A DNA stretch of 64,000 nt from Eikenella longinqua (GTDB lineage Bacteria; Pseudomonadota; Gammaproteobacteria; Burkholderiales; Neisseriaceae). The notes beneath the pieces are model-generated. The model did not search any database, had not been told where the DNA came from, and saw nothing but the letters and a program-made list of their open reading frames with translations. The stretch lies in assembly GCF_001648355.1 (NCBI RefSeq), contig NZ_LXSL01000030.1, positions 1 through 64,000 of the forward strand, written 5' to 3'. The position numbers were made by a program, and so were the translations under genes. Positions 42,244 through 50,358 of this stretch are shown here, in pieces; the first letter of the stretch is position 1, and every line of letters starts with the position of its first letter.

Positions 42244-42441
42244 TTATGCGTAGGGCAACATTCTGTGAACGGAAGCCACGTCGCGCTCGTTCACCATAGA
42301 GGTGCCGCGCAGCTGGCGTTTGTTCTTAGTGGTTTTTTTGGTGAGGATGTGGCGTTTGAACGCATGAGCGCGTTTCACGCCGCCGTTGCCCAGCACTTTG
42401 AAGCGTTTCTTCGCGCTGGATTTGGTTTTCATTTTAGGCAT
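42244..42441 (-). CDS. rpmI: 50S ribosomal protein L35
   Basis: The 65-aa product begins MPKMKTKSSAKKRFKVLGNGG and ends RDVASVHRMLPYA, as in L35. The frame is open upstream to 42534, but family length fixes the start at 42441. It is the middle gene of infC-rpmI-rplT. Confidence 0.97.
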   Translation of the reverse strand: MPKMKTKSSAKKRFKVLGNGGVKRAHAFKRHILTKKTTKNKRQLRGTSMVNERDVASVHRMLPYA

Positions 42442-42478
42442 GGGAAAACTCCATCGGTTTATCGGATTAGGCATCGGG

Positions 42479-42490
42479 AGGCTGCCTGAA
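42479..42490 (+). repeat. Simonsiella-dialect DUS between infC and rpmI
   Basis: Exact AGGCTGCCTGAA, immediately followed by a partial inverted copy (ATCAGGCGGC). It is the only DUS in the 41750-43200 ribosomal operon, and it is not of the resident dialect. Confidence 0.85.
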
Positions 42491-42590
42491 ATCAGGCGGC
42501 GCTTGCAACCCGGCACCACGGTTTTATGCCGCACACAACATCAAAGCCGTTTCCCGCGTGCGGCGGAGCGGAAAACGGCGGATTATACGT

Positions 42591-43109
42591 TTACTTCTTC
42601 TTCGGCGCAACCATCATCACCATCTGGCGGCCTTCCATTTTGGGGAACTGCTCCACGGCGGCCACTTCGGCCAAATCGGCCTTCACGCGCTCCAGAAGCT
42701 GCGCGCCCAAATGCTGGTGGGCCATTTCGCGGCCGCGGAAGCGCAGGGTGATTTTGACTTTGTCGCCGTCGGCGAGGAAGCGGTTTACGTTGCGCATTTT
42801 GATTTGGTAATCGCCTTCGTCGGTGCCGGGGCGGAATTTGATTTCCTTAATCTGCACCTGCTTCTGCTTTTTCTTGGCTTCGTCGCGCTTTTTCGATTGC
42901 TCGTATTTGTATTTGCCGTAGTCCATCAGTTTGCAGACGGGGGGCTTGGCGGTGGGGGAAATCTCCACCAAATCCACGTCTTGCTCTTCGGCCATGGCCA
43001 AGGCTTCTTTCACGGTTACGATGCCGAGCTGCTCGCCCGTGCCGCTGATTAAACGCACTTCCTTGGCGCTGATTTCGCCGTTGATGCGTGCTTCGCGTTC
43101 TTGTGCGAT
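42591..43109 (-). CDS. infC: Translation initiation factor IF-3 (AUC start)
   Basis: The 172-aa factor binds the 30S subunit and checks the initiator tRNA and start codon. The frame extends upstream of the first ATG (43058) through KEVRLISG to AQEREARINGEISAKE, which is the conserved N-terminus. The only start with an AGGAG at proper distance is ATC at 43109 (a second ATC at 43112). AUU/AUC/AUA starts are characteristic of infC and allow IF-3 to repress its own translation. The C-terminal IF-3 domain is complete. Confidence 0.93.
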   Translation of the reverse strand: MAQEREARINGEISAKEVRLISGTGEQLGIVTVKEALAMAEEQDVDLVEISPTAKPPVCKLMDYGKYKYEQSKKRDEAKKKQKQVQIKEIKFRPGTDEGDYQIKMRNVNRFLADGDKVKITLRFRGREMAHQHLGAQLLERVKADLAEVAAVEQFPKMEGRQMVMMVAPKKK

Positions 43110-43290
43110 GATGAATCTCCTATCAAGATGAATGGGTTGGCGCGCCTAGTTTAGCCAAAGTGGCCGGCGGCGCGCCGCTGTGCCGGCGTATCGAGCGGAG
43201 CGCCGGCTGCTCCGGAAATTTTTCAGGTAGCCTCAAAGGCGGCCTGATGTGTTTGCAATATGCTTGACTGGCAGCAATTTCCCTGCCAAT

Positions 43291-43608
43291 TCAATCCTTT
43301 TCCTGCTGCACGTGTTCGCCCAACACAGCCACGGCATCGCGCAACGAGAGGCTGAACCGGGCGCGGACGGCTTTAATATCGGCGATGCGTTCGCCGCTTA
43401 AGTGTTCGGCAAACCATTGGCGGGCGGCTTCAGGATTGGCGCGGAACGCGGCAAGGGCGGCGCGTTCGTTACGCCTCTGCTGTATTTCGGCAGCGGCATA
43501 GGCCAACAAAGGAAGCAGGGCATAAGCGGCGTTCCCCCGCCACAGCAGGATCATCATGCCGCACAGGCAGACCAGCTTCATCCAGCCTAGAATGGAACGC
43601 TTGACCAT
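43291..43608 (-). CDS. Small membrane-anchored hypothetical protein
   Basis: The 105-aa product has one or two hydrophobic segments (MKLVCLCGMMILLWRGNAAYALLPLLAYAAAEI, res. 10-42) and a soluble helical C-terminus (ARQWFAEHLSGERIADIKAVRARFSLSLRDAVAVLGEHV). ATG 43608 has AAGGAG upstream and is preferred over 43632. The C-terminal half resembles a short helical binding domain; no family assigned. Confidence 0.6.
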   Translation of the reverse strand: MVKRSILGWMKLVCLCGMMILLWRGNAAYALLPLLAYAAAEIQQRRNERAALAAFRANPEAARQWFAEHLSGERIADIKAVRARFSLSLRDAVAVLGEHVQQEKD

Positions 43609-43640
43609 GCCTTTCTCCTTAAATTCTGCCATGCTAATTT

Positions 43641-43683
43641 TTCAGGTAGCCTCTTTAAAACATCGGCAACAGGCTACCTGAAA
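43641..43683. repeat. Inverted DUS pair
   Basis: Reverse DUS at about 43641 and forward DUS at about 43672 face each other just upstream of the minus-strand gene. The following 43690-43940 has short frames on both strands but no convincing gene. Confidence 0.6.
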
Positions 43684-43945
43684 GTGTGGGCTTCAATGAA
43701 GTTTAAAAAGCAAGCCGCTGCAATGCGCCCGCGATTATAGCAAGTTTCGCCCGCAATACGCCAAAAACCTGTGCCGCGCCGCGCAAAAGCGACACTTCCC
43801 GCCAACAGTCGGATTGTTTTGGCTTTCTTACGCAGCTGGCTGCCGCACCCAAACCAGACTGAGGGCGGGCTTGCCGCTTCCCGCTCCGCTGCAACCCGCG
43901 TTTTGCCTGCACAAACGCCCGCCCTGCCCGTTTTCACTGCATTGA

Positions 43946-43997
43946 AGCCGCGTTTCAGGTAGCCTTCCGCCGCATGGAGGCTACCTGAAACGCGGCT
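43946..43997. repeat. Long DUS palindrome with 20-bp arms
   Basis: AGCCGCGTTTCAGGTAGCCT (43946-43965) and its exact complement (43978-43997) enclose 12 nt. Arms are extended 8 bp beyond the DUS itself. The gap 43609-44147 holds this element, one ordinary pair and a promoter, and otherwise no gene I can support. Confidence 0.8.
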
Positions 43998-44066
43998 GCC
44001 ATATTCACATCGTTTTGGCCTATATCAAATAATCGCCAGATAATCCCCGCCTGCCGCGCCGCCGTC

Positions 44067-44096
44067 TTGACCCCGTTTCGGCAAACCGCATAGCAT
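44067..44096 (+). promoter_or_regulatory. Promoter of the cupin gene
   Basis: TTGACC (44067-44072), an 18-nt spacer and TAGCAT (44091-44096), 51 nt before the start codon. Confidence 0.5.
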
Positions 44097-44147
44097 GCCC
44101 GCCGGATTAAACGTTTCCACCCCTTCAAGCACCCCTAAGGAGCAAGC

Positions 44148-44633
44148 ATGAAAAAACTAGCCGTATCCCTGATTGCCGCCACCCTGCTGGCCAGTGCCGG
44201 CGCTTGGGCGAAAGACATCAACGAGCCGAGCAAAGAGCCGGTAGACCGCAGCGTGCAAGTATACCGCCGCGCCGACCTGCAACGCTGGGACCGCGACCAA
44301 GCCGCAGGCGGCCAAGGCCACCTGCTCGGCCGCTTCGCCTACACCCGCCACCAAACCAACGACCAAGACGCCATCCGCGAAATCGGCTGGATGACCCTGC
44401 CGCCCGGCGCCTCCGTGGGCCTGCACAAACACGCCAACAATGAAGACGTGTATCTGATTGTGGAAGGCCGCGGCACCTTCGTGGATTCCAACGGCAAGGA
44501 AACTCCGGTAGCCGCCGGCGACATTACAATCGCCCGCCCCGGCCAGTCGCACGCGCTGAAAAACACCGGCCACCGTCCGCTGCGCTTCATCAACTTCATC
44601 GGCCAGCTGCCGAACGCTCCGGCCGCACACTAA
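44148..44633 (+). CDS. Periplasmic cupin-domain protein
   Basis: The 161-aa product has a signal peptide (to AWA, res. 21) and a single cupin domain: metal-site motif G(X)5HxH(X)4E is seen as GASVGLHKHANNEDVYLIVEG, and the second motif as PVAAGDITIARPGQSHALKN. Small exported cupins may bind metals or act on sugars; substrate unknown. AAGGAGC precedes the ATG. It is followed by a perfect terminator. Confidence 0.82.
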   Translation: MKKLAVSLIAATLLASAGAWAKDINEPSKEPVDRSVQVYRRADLQRWDRDQAAGGQGHLLGRFAYTRHQTNDQDAIREIGWMTLPPGASVGLHKHANNEDVYLIVEGRGTFVDSNGKETPVAAGDITIARPGQSHALKNTGHRPLRFINFIGQLPNAPAAH

Positions 44634-44643
44634 TTCTGTTTAA

Positions 44644-44688
44644 CGGCAATAAAGGCAGCCTTCTTGATGCGGGCTGCCTTTATTGCCG
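44644..44688 (+). terminator. Intrinsic terminator of the cupin gene
   Basis: A 17-bp perfect inverted repeat (CGGCAATAAAGGCAGCC, 44644-44660, with its complement 44672-44688), loop 11 nt, including a TTTATT stretch. Confidence 0.8.
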
Positions 44689-44727
44689 CCTGATGTTTTA
44701 CACCGCACCTTTACGCTTGAGCCGAAG

Positions 44728-44801
44728 AGGCTACCTGAAAAAGGCTACCTGAAAACGAAAACACATTTTCAGGTAGCCCTTTTAACTTTTTCAGGTAGCC
44801 T
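44728..44801. repeat. Double DUS palindrome (two forward, two reverse)
   Basis: Forward DUS at 44728 and 44742, then reverse copies at 44768 (last base C) and 44790: four uptake sites in 74 bp, nested as inverted pairs. It lies between two convergent genes and can form alternative hairpins. Confidence 0.85.
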
Positions 44802-44810
44802 TCCGCGCCT

Positions 44811-45923
44811 TTACTCCAAATCCGCCCACCATTTCTCCTGCGGCGGCTTGCCGATTTGGAACATCTGCCCGATGCGCGAGGTGGCCACCTGAAGATTCCG
44901 TTCGGCGGCGGCACGGGTGAAGCGTTCGATGGGGTCTTTCCAATGGTGGTTGGCGAGGTCGAATTTACCCCAGTGTATCGGCATCACCAGCGGCGCGCCG
45001 ATGTCGGCCACGGCGCTGGCGGCTTCTTCGGGGGTTTCGTGGATAAGCGCCCAGGCTGGGTCGTAGGCGCCGTTTTCAATCATGGCGAAATCGAAGGGGC
45101 CGTGTTGGGCGATGATGTTGGCAAAATGTTTGCCGTAGCCGCTATCGGCGCTGAAATAAATGGACAATTCGGGCGATTTCACCACATAGCCGCCCCACAG
45201 GGTTTTATTGCGCTCAAACGTGCGGCCGCTGAAATGGCGGGCGGGCACGTAGGTAACGGCAACCCTGCCCACGCGGGTTTGTTCTTCCCAATCTATTTCG
45301 GTGATTTTGCTGTCGGGGATACCCCAGCGTTGTAGGTGCGCTTTCACGCCCAGCGGCACGATAAAACGCTTGGCTTTGGCGTTGATTTCGCGGATGGCTT
45401 GGTAATCCAAATGGTCGTAGTGGTCGTGCGAAATCAGCACGGCGTCGATGTCGGGCAGCTCGCCCACGGTGGGCACGTGGCTCATGGCGAAAGGCTTGCC
45501 GGTGAAGGGCACGGGCGAGGCGCGGTAGAACACGGGGTCGGTGATAAAGGTTTGCCCGCCGGTGCGGAACAATACGGTGGAATGCCCGAACCACACCACG
45601 CTGCCGTCTTGGAGCTGCGATGTGTCCAGAGCCACGGTGGGCAGGGGCTTGGCCGGGTGTTTGCCCGGGGGCGGATTGAGCATTTTCCAGCCCCATTCGA
45701 GAATGGAGGGCGATTCGTCGGACGTCATCAGCGGCGTGGGCTCGAGGTTTTCAAACTCGCTGCCGTTAAACGCTTTGGAGGCGCGGATTTTCGCCATGCT
45801 CGCCTCATCCGGCTGCCCACCGAACACGGGGTGGAATTGATAAAAAGCAAAGCCGGCGGCAGCCAGCACCACCAGCAAAATCAGCAACACTTTAAACGTT
45901 TTCAATATCAGGCGTTTCCACAT
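44811..45923 (-). CDS. Metallo-beta-lactamase fold hydrolase (UlaG/NAPE-PLD-like)
   Basis: The 370-aa product has an N-terminal membrane anchor (res. 5-30) and an MBL-fold domain: WFGHSTVLFRTGGQTFITDPVF, ISHDHYDHLDY (HxHxDH), and late histidine VMPIHWGKFDLANH. This fits the N-acyl-phosphatidylethanolamine phospholipase D/UlaG-type group acting at the membrane, perhaps on lipids. ATG 45923 is preferred to 45953. It is divergent from a LysR-type gene, which may regulate it. Confidence 0.83.
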   Translation of the reverse strand: MWKRLILKTFKVLLILLVVLAAAGFAFYQFHPVFGGQPDEASMAKIRASKAFNGSEFENLEPTPLMTSDESPSILEWGWKMLNPPPGKHPAKPLPTVALDTSQLQDGSVVWFGHSTVLFRTGGQTFITDPVFYRASPVPFTGKPFAMSHVPTVGELPDIDAVLISHDHYDHLDYQAIREINAKAKRFIVPLGVKAHLQRWGIPDSKITEIDWEEQTRVGRVAVTYVPARHFSGRTFERNKTLWGGYVVKSPELSIYFSADSGYGKHFANIIAQHGPFDFAMIENGAYDPAWALIHETPEEAASAVADIGAPLVMPIHWGKFDLANHHWKDPIERFTRAAAERNLQVATSRIGQMFQIGKPPQEKWWADLE

Positions 45924-46079
45924 AAATCGCTTTTCCGGCAAAGAAGGCAACACAAAGGGGCGGCAGTATAACCGTTTGCGCGGGCAAGATAAAACCCGTT
46001 GCCCATCATAGCGCTATCTTTCGCATAAACAAAATCATAAAATCGCATACCCCTTATCTCATTTTGCAATTTCCCCGCC

Positions 46080-46985
46080 ATGCGCCGCCTGCACAACCTC
46101 GACCTCAACCTGCTCAAAGCCCTGCACGCCCTCTTGGAAGAGCGCAACGTTACCCGCGCCGCCGCCCGCCTCTCGCTCACCCAGCCCGCCGTGAGCGGCA
46201 TGCTCGCCCGCCTGCGCCAGTATTTCGACGACCCGCTTTTGGTGCGCACCGCCCAAGGCATGATGCCCACCAGCCGCGCCGAAGCCCTGGCCGAACCGCT
46301 GGCACGCATCATCGGCCAGATTGAAACCCTGGTGCAGCCGCTCGAATTTTCCCCCGCCGAGCTGGAGGCCGAGTTCAAAATCGGCACCACCGACAACAGC
46401 TTCCGCACCGTGGGCATTCCCTTCGCCGCCCAACTGCAAAGCCTCGCCCCGCACACCCGCGTGGCCTTTTTCAAGCTGCGCCGCGAAGAAATGGAAGAAA
46501 AGCTCGCCAAAGGCCGGCTCGACGCCGCCATCGCCGCGCACCCCGCCGCGCCCGACAACCTGCGCCACAAAAAGCTCTACCACGAACACTTCATCTGCGC
46601 CCTGCGCGAACACCACCCCGTATTGCAACAAGAATGGACGCTCGACACCTTCTGCCGCCAAACCTTCGCGCTCGGCTCGTTTTACGGCGGCAGCTTCTCC
46701 GGCGCCATCGACCGCGAGCTGGCCAAGCTCGGCCGCAGCCGCCGCGTGGCCCTCTCCGTGCAAAACTTCGCCCTGATTCCCGAGCTCCTGCGCCAAAGCG
46801 ACCTGCTCGCCGTGGTGCCCTCGCGGCTGGTGCAGCCCGGCAACCGCCTCGCCACCCTGCCCCTGCCCTTCCCCAGCGCCGGCTACGACAAACTGCTCTT
46901 GTGGCACGAGCGCACCCACTTCGACCCCGTGCAGCAATGGATGCGCGGCGTGCTGGAAGGCGCCGTGCAGCGAGAGGCTACCTGA
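46080..46985 (+). CDS. LysR-type transcriptional regulator
   Basis: The 301-aa product has the LysR HTH (LDLNLLKALHALLEERNVTRAAARLSLTQPAVSGMLARLRQYFDDPLLVRT) and a substrate-binding domain of the NodD/NahR/LinR-like branch (RLDAAIAAHPAAPDNLRHKKLYHEHFICALREHHP). Effector unknown. Divergent to the MBL hydrolase with a 156-nt shared region. Its stop and last residues (EAT) are formed by a DUS. Confidence 0.88.
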   Translation: MRRLHNLDLNLLKALHALLEERNVTRAAARLSLTQPAVSGMLARLRQYFDDPLLVRTAQGMMPTSRAEALAEPLARIIGQIETLVQPLEFSPAELEAEFKIGTTDNSFRTVGIPFAAQLQSLAPHTRVAFFKLRREEMEEKLAKGRLDAAIAAHPAAPDNLRHKKLYHEHFICALREHHPVLQQEWTLDTFCRQTFALGSFYGGSFSGAIDRELAKLGRSRRVALSVQNFALIPELLRQSDLLAVVPSRLVQPGNRLATLPLPFPSAGYDKLLLWHERTHFDPVQQWMRGVLEGAVQREAT

Positions 46986-46998
46986 AAAACGGCAAAGT

Positions 46999-47067
46999 TA
47001 TAGTGGATTAACAAAAAACGGGACAAGGCGAGCCAACGCCGTAGCGTTTTAAATTTAACTCACTATA
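46999..47067. mobile_element. Deleted Correia-like element
   Basis: A 69-bp element with ends TATAGTGGATTAACAAAAA and (complement) TATAGTGAGTTAAATTTAAA. The interior CGGGACAAGGCG...CCAACGCCGTAGCG is a short remainder of the Correia core. It lies between the LysR gene and a DUS pair (47071, 47097). Confidence 0.65.
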
Positions 47068-47201
47068 TTTTTCAGGTAGCCTCTTTCGGCATATTGAGGC
47101 TACCTGAAAATATGCACCGCGTTTTTATCTTCCTTAAAACCCATGCCTTGGCTTCACCCATTTTCAGGTAGCCTCCGCATCACCGCTCAAACCACAACAC
47201 C

Positions 47202-47759
47202 ATGCACCCTCTCCCCCTCACCGCCGCCTTCCCCGCCGCGCTGCACGACACTGCCGACGAAGTCATCCGCCACCTGCACATCCAGCCCGCCGACATGCCC
47301 AGCCAAGCTGTCTGCCTCAACGGCGAAACCCTGCACCTCCCCCGCCGCCTCTACCACCCCGCCCCGCACCCGCACGCCACCCAGCCAAACAACACCGCCC
47401 AACTCATCGCCGACTGCCTGCACAGCCGCCACCACAACGGCTTCGTGCGCCAAGCCGCATTCCGGCGGCTGGTGCGCGCCGGGCAGGCCGACTTCGTGCT
47501 GCCCTTCGCCCTCGCCCTGCTCGGCGAATACATCCTGCCCATTCAAGAAGACGCCGTGCGCCTCTTCCGCCTCAACCCCGCCGCCTTCGCCCGCCTCTGC
47601 GCCCAAAACCCGCGCTACTGGCAAACCCAGCAGCGCCGCATCGTCAGCTATTGGAACGAATATCAGCGGCCGGATTTCCCCACCCTCGCCCGCTACCCCA
47701 TCTACCAAGCAGCGCAGGAAATCAACGCCGCCATCCGCCGGCTCGGCCCATCCGTTTAA
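47202..47759 (+). CDS. Conserved hypothetical protein
   Basis: The 185-aa soluble product is helical and rich in His/Arg/Pro at the N-terminus. The core ADCLHSRHHNGFVRQAAFRRLVRAGQADFVLPFALALLGEYILPIQEDAVRLF looks like a globular helical repeat domain. No domain recognised. Codon use fits the resident genome. No clear ribosome binding site (upstream CACCACAACACC). Confidence 0.6.
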   Translation: MHPLPLTAAFPAALHDTADEVIRHLHIQPADMPSQAVCLNGETLHLPRRLYHPAPHPHATQPNNTAQLIADCLHSRHHNGFVRQAAFRRLVRAGQADFVLPFALALLGEYILPIQEDAVRLFRLNPAAFARLCAQNPRYWQTQQRRIVSYWNEYQRPDFPTLARYPIYQAAQEINAAIRRLGPSV

Positions 47760-47765
47760 ACCAAA

Positions 47766-47992
47766 AGGCTACCTGAAAACCCTAGCCTCGCAGAAACTCG
47801 CAAAGCTCTTTTTCAGGTAGCCTTTTGCTATATCTATGCCGCCAAATTTTTCAGGTAGCCTCTTGGCTTAGAGGCTACCTGAAAACGCAACTTCAACAAA
47901 ATTAAAACGTAATCAAACACAGCGCAACAAGTTTCTGCGCCGCTAAATTTTAGCTCGCAAAAACCCGCAAAACTCGTTTTCAGGTAGCCCTT
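47766..47992. repeat. DUS and composite-repeat cluster
   Basis: Five DUS (47766 forward, about 47811 reverse, 47850 reverse, 47871 forward, 47980 reverse) with degenerate GCAGAAACTCGC and AGTTTCTGCGCCGCTAAA segments fill the gap between the convergent gene ends at 47759 and 48002. No gene is seen. Confidence 0.75.
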
Positions 47993-48001
47993 CCCTCCGC
48001 C

Positions 48002-48550
48002 CTAGCCCCTCTGCCAAGGCGGATTGGCTGCGGCGGCTTGGGCGGCAACGGGGCAGTCGTCGCGGTGCGCGCCTTTCAGGTAGCCGGTGCTCACGAGGAA
48101 TTCGCACACGATTTCGGGGCCGGTGAATTGGAAGGTTTGGCGGAAGAGCTTCACCCAGGCGGGCAAGTCTTGCGGATGGTGGCTGTCGAGCCAGCTTTTG
48201 AAGGAGCCAGATTCTTGTTGCAGGCGCAGGATTTGCCGCGCGTTGTGGATGGCGGCGTCGATTTTGCGGCGGTTGCGGATAACGCGCGGGTCGGCCAGCA
48301 GGCGTTCGCGCTCGGCCTGCCCGAAGGCGGCCACGGCGGCGATATCGAAGCCGGCATAGGCGGCGCGGATGCCTTCGGCGCGTTGCAGGATCAGCGTCCA
48401 GCTCAAGCCGGCCTGGTTGATTTCCAGCAGCAGGCGGCCGAAGAGCTCGTTGTCGTCGGCAATGGGGAAGCCGTAGAGGTGGTCGTGGTAGTGTTTGTTG
48501 GGGTTGCTGCCGTCGTCGGGCAGGCTGTGGGCGAAAGTGCAATAATCCAT
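48002..48550 (-). CDS. tag: DNA-3-methyladenine glycosylase I
   Basis: The 182-aa HhH glycosylase removes 3-methyladenine from alkylated DNA. Zinc ligand Cys4 region (MDYCTFAHS), HYHDHLYGFPIADDNELFGRLLLEINQAGLSW and the QESGSFKSWLDSHHP region match Tag. A DUS near 48077 is translated as GYLKG. It follows the DUF1294 gene by 11 nt, so both are probably one transcript. Confidence 0.93.
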   Translation of the reverse strand: MDYCTFAHSLPDDGSNPNKHYHDHLYGFPIADDNELFGRLLLEINQAGLSWTLILQRAEGIRAAYAGFDIAAVAAFGQAERERLLADPRVIRNRRKIDAAIHNARQILRLQQESGSFKSWLDSHHPQDLPAWVKLFRQTFQFTGPEIVCEFLVSTGYLKGAHRDDCPVAAQAAAANPPWQRG

Positions 48551-48561
48551 CGCTCAGTTCT

Positions 48562-49704
48562 TCAGGAAGACGAAGGCAGGCTGCCCACCAAATACACCAG
48601 CAAAACGTAGCTGCCGACGGCATTGAGCGCCACGCTGAACCAGAAGGCGCGCACGAAGCCGATGTTGGCGGTGTGGTGCTGGTAGCGCATCTGCGCCAAC
48701 AAGCCGCCCGGCCAGCCGCCGAGCACGGCCAGGAGGTGCAGCACGAAATCGGGCACGCGGGTGCGGCCGTTTTGCGCGCTGCGCTTGTCGGTGCGGTAGA
48801 GGATGAGCAGCAGGCAGCTGGCCAGCAGGTAGGCCGAGGCCAGCGGCAGGGAGATAAACGATACGGCGGCCAAATAAAGCAGGATAAACGCGCTGCCGAG
48901 CAGGGTTTCGCTGAAGCCGCCGCCCAACACCGTGCCGGAGGGCGTGCTTTCGCGGTCGGCCCAGCCCAGCTCGTAGCCTTGCGGAATCACGCGGGTGGCC
49001 ACCCATTCGCCGCGCCGCCGCCCCAGCACGAAGCTCACTTGTTGGTGTTTGGCCGGGCGTTTGTCGCGGAACACAAAGGCCGATTGCGGGAAAAACACGC
49101 GCGCTTTGATGGATTTCACCTTGATGTAGCCCGCCCGCTCTTCGTCGCGCCAGCGCACCACTTTGCCCACATAGGTTTCGCCGTTGACCAATTTATCTTG
49201 CCGTTTGGCCTGTTTGCGCTCTTTAAACAGCGCTTCCTCTTCTTCCGGGCTGCGCCGTTGCAGGCTGGAAGTGGCGGCGTTTTCGGCGCTGTCGAGCAGC
49301 CAGTGGCCGCCGAAGGGGTGGCTCTGCAACACGCCGCGCAACACGTCGCCCGGCTGCGGGGAAAGGTCGGTGGCGGCGAAGAGGTCGCCCACCAAAAACA
49401 CGCTGATCGGTGGTTCGTCTTCGCTGTTGCTCACCACGTCGGCAATGCCGGTGCGCTCGGCTGCGTCCCACACGCGCACGGCGGCGTCCACAATCCGGCC
49501 TTCGCGCCATTCGCGCCCGGTTTCGGCGGCGTCTTCATCGTCCTCGCCTTCCGCTTCGGCGGGATGGGATACAGGCGCGGCGGGCGTTTCTTCCACTGCG
49601 GCCGCATCGGCAGCGGCGGGCTCCGGCGCGGCGGCAGCGGCGTTTTCGGCAGCCGTTTCTTCGAGAATGTCGGGGGCGGTTTGCACTTCGTGTTCGGTGT
49701 TCAT
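48562..49704 (-). CDS. Cold-shock-like OB domain plus DUF1294 membrane protein
   Basis: The 380-aa product has an Ala/Glu/Pro-rich acidic N-terminus (res. 1-65). A diverged OB-like part follows (WREGRIVDAAVRVWDAAERTGIADVV). Next comes a cold-shock-type OB domain (about 180-245, GKVVRWRDEERAGYIKVKSIKARVFFPQSAF), and then four membrane segments of DUF1294 (GGWPGGLLAQMRYQHHT signature near the end). Normal CSD-DUF1294 proteins are about 200 aa, so this one is enlarged. Cellular role unknown; RNA binding at the membrane is an inference. Confidence 0.78.
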   Translation of the reverse strand: MNTEHEVQTAPDILEETAAENAAAAAPEPAAADAAAVEETPAAPVSHPAEAEGEDDEDAAETGREWREGRIVDAAVRVWDAAERTGIADVVSNSEDEPPISVFLVGDLFAATDLSPQPGDVLRGVLQSHPFGGHWLLDSAENAATSSLQRRSPEEEEALFKERKQAKRQDKLVNGETYVGKVVRWRDEERAGYIKVKSIKARVFFPQSAFVFRDKRPAKHQQVSFVLGRRRGEWVATRVIPQGYELGWADRESTPSGTVLGGGFSETLLGSAFILLYLAAVSFISLPLASAYLLASCLLLILYRTDKRSAQNGRTRVPDFVLHLLAVLGGWPGGLLAQMRYQHHTANIGFVRAFWFSVALNAVGSYVLLVYLVGSLPSSS

Positions 49705-49738
49705 GGCGGGCAAGGAAACAGTTTGGGCAAAAACGGGA

Positions 49739-49798
49739 AGGCTACCTGAAAAGGTGGCGCCTGCCAAGCGGATAAAGGTTTTCAGGTAGCCTTTCTCC
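49739..49798. repeat. Inverted DUS pair
   Basis: Forward DUS at about 49739 and reverse DUS at about 49781 lie just upstream of the DUF1294 gene. Confidence 0.6.
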
Positions 49799-50098
49799 TT
49801 CCATTAAAACTTTTTGCATCTCCACGCACAACATATTGAGCGCAAAAGGTTGGAGCTGCACCGTTCTCTGCTGGCGCAGCCGAATGGAGCGCGGTTTTTC
49901 GGGAAACAAGGGCTTGCATGTTCGAAGCGGCGCAGCCGCAAGTTGCGAGCCCGCCCGAAAAACCGTGCGGAGTGAGGGAAGTTTGGCAAAGCCAAACCTG
50001 TGCCCGCAGTCGCCTTTCTTTGCTTCCTTTCTTTGGCGAAGCAAAGAAAGGAAGTGCCCGCGCCGGCATAAGGCGCAAAAGTAAACAAGGTATGAATA
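49799..50098. other. Non-coding region with long hairpin
   Basis: The 654-nt gap between the DUF1294 gene and the nitroreductase holds frames on both strands, none with a good start or a natural-looking protein. A strong hairpin is seen at about 50022-50058 (CTTTCTTTGCTTC paired with GAAGCAAAGAAAG). The sequence may be a decayed gene or a structured non-coding element. From 50100 to 50358 there are three DUS-type sites and the nitroreductase leader. Confidence 0.4.
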
Positions 50099-50358
50099 GT
50101 AAAAGGCTACCTGAAAATTCATTTAGTATCGAAATTCAATCGAACCTAAGGTTTACACACCCTTCTCTCATAGAATAGAGAGCCAACAACGCAGAAAGAC
50201 TACCTGAAACCGCTTCAGCCTGTTTTTCAGGTAGCCTTTTCCAGCCCGCCGCGCCGTTTTCCTATCCGGAAACACCACCTTTCCCAGCACGGCTAACCCC
50301 TCTTCCGCCAAGCGCGTTATACTGCGCCCCATTATCCACCCCATCAAAAGGAAACATC

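Noticed and set aside
49804..50122. Overlapping short frames on both strands in the gap 49799-50122
   Set aside because: None has a good start region or natural composition; they overlap one another in all frames.
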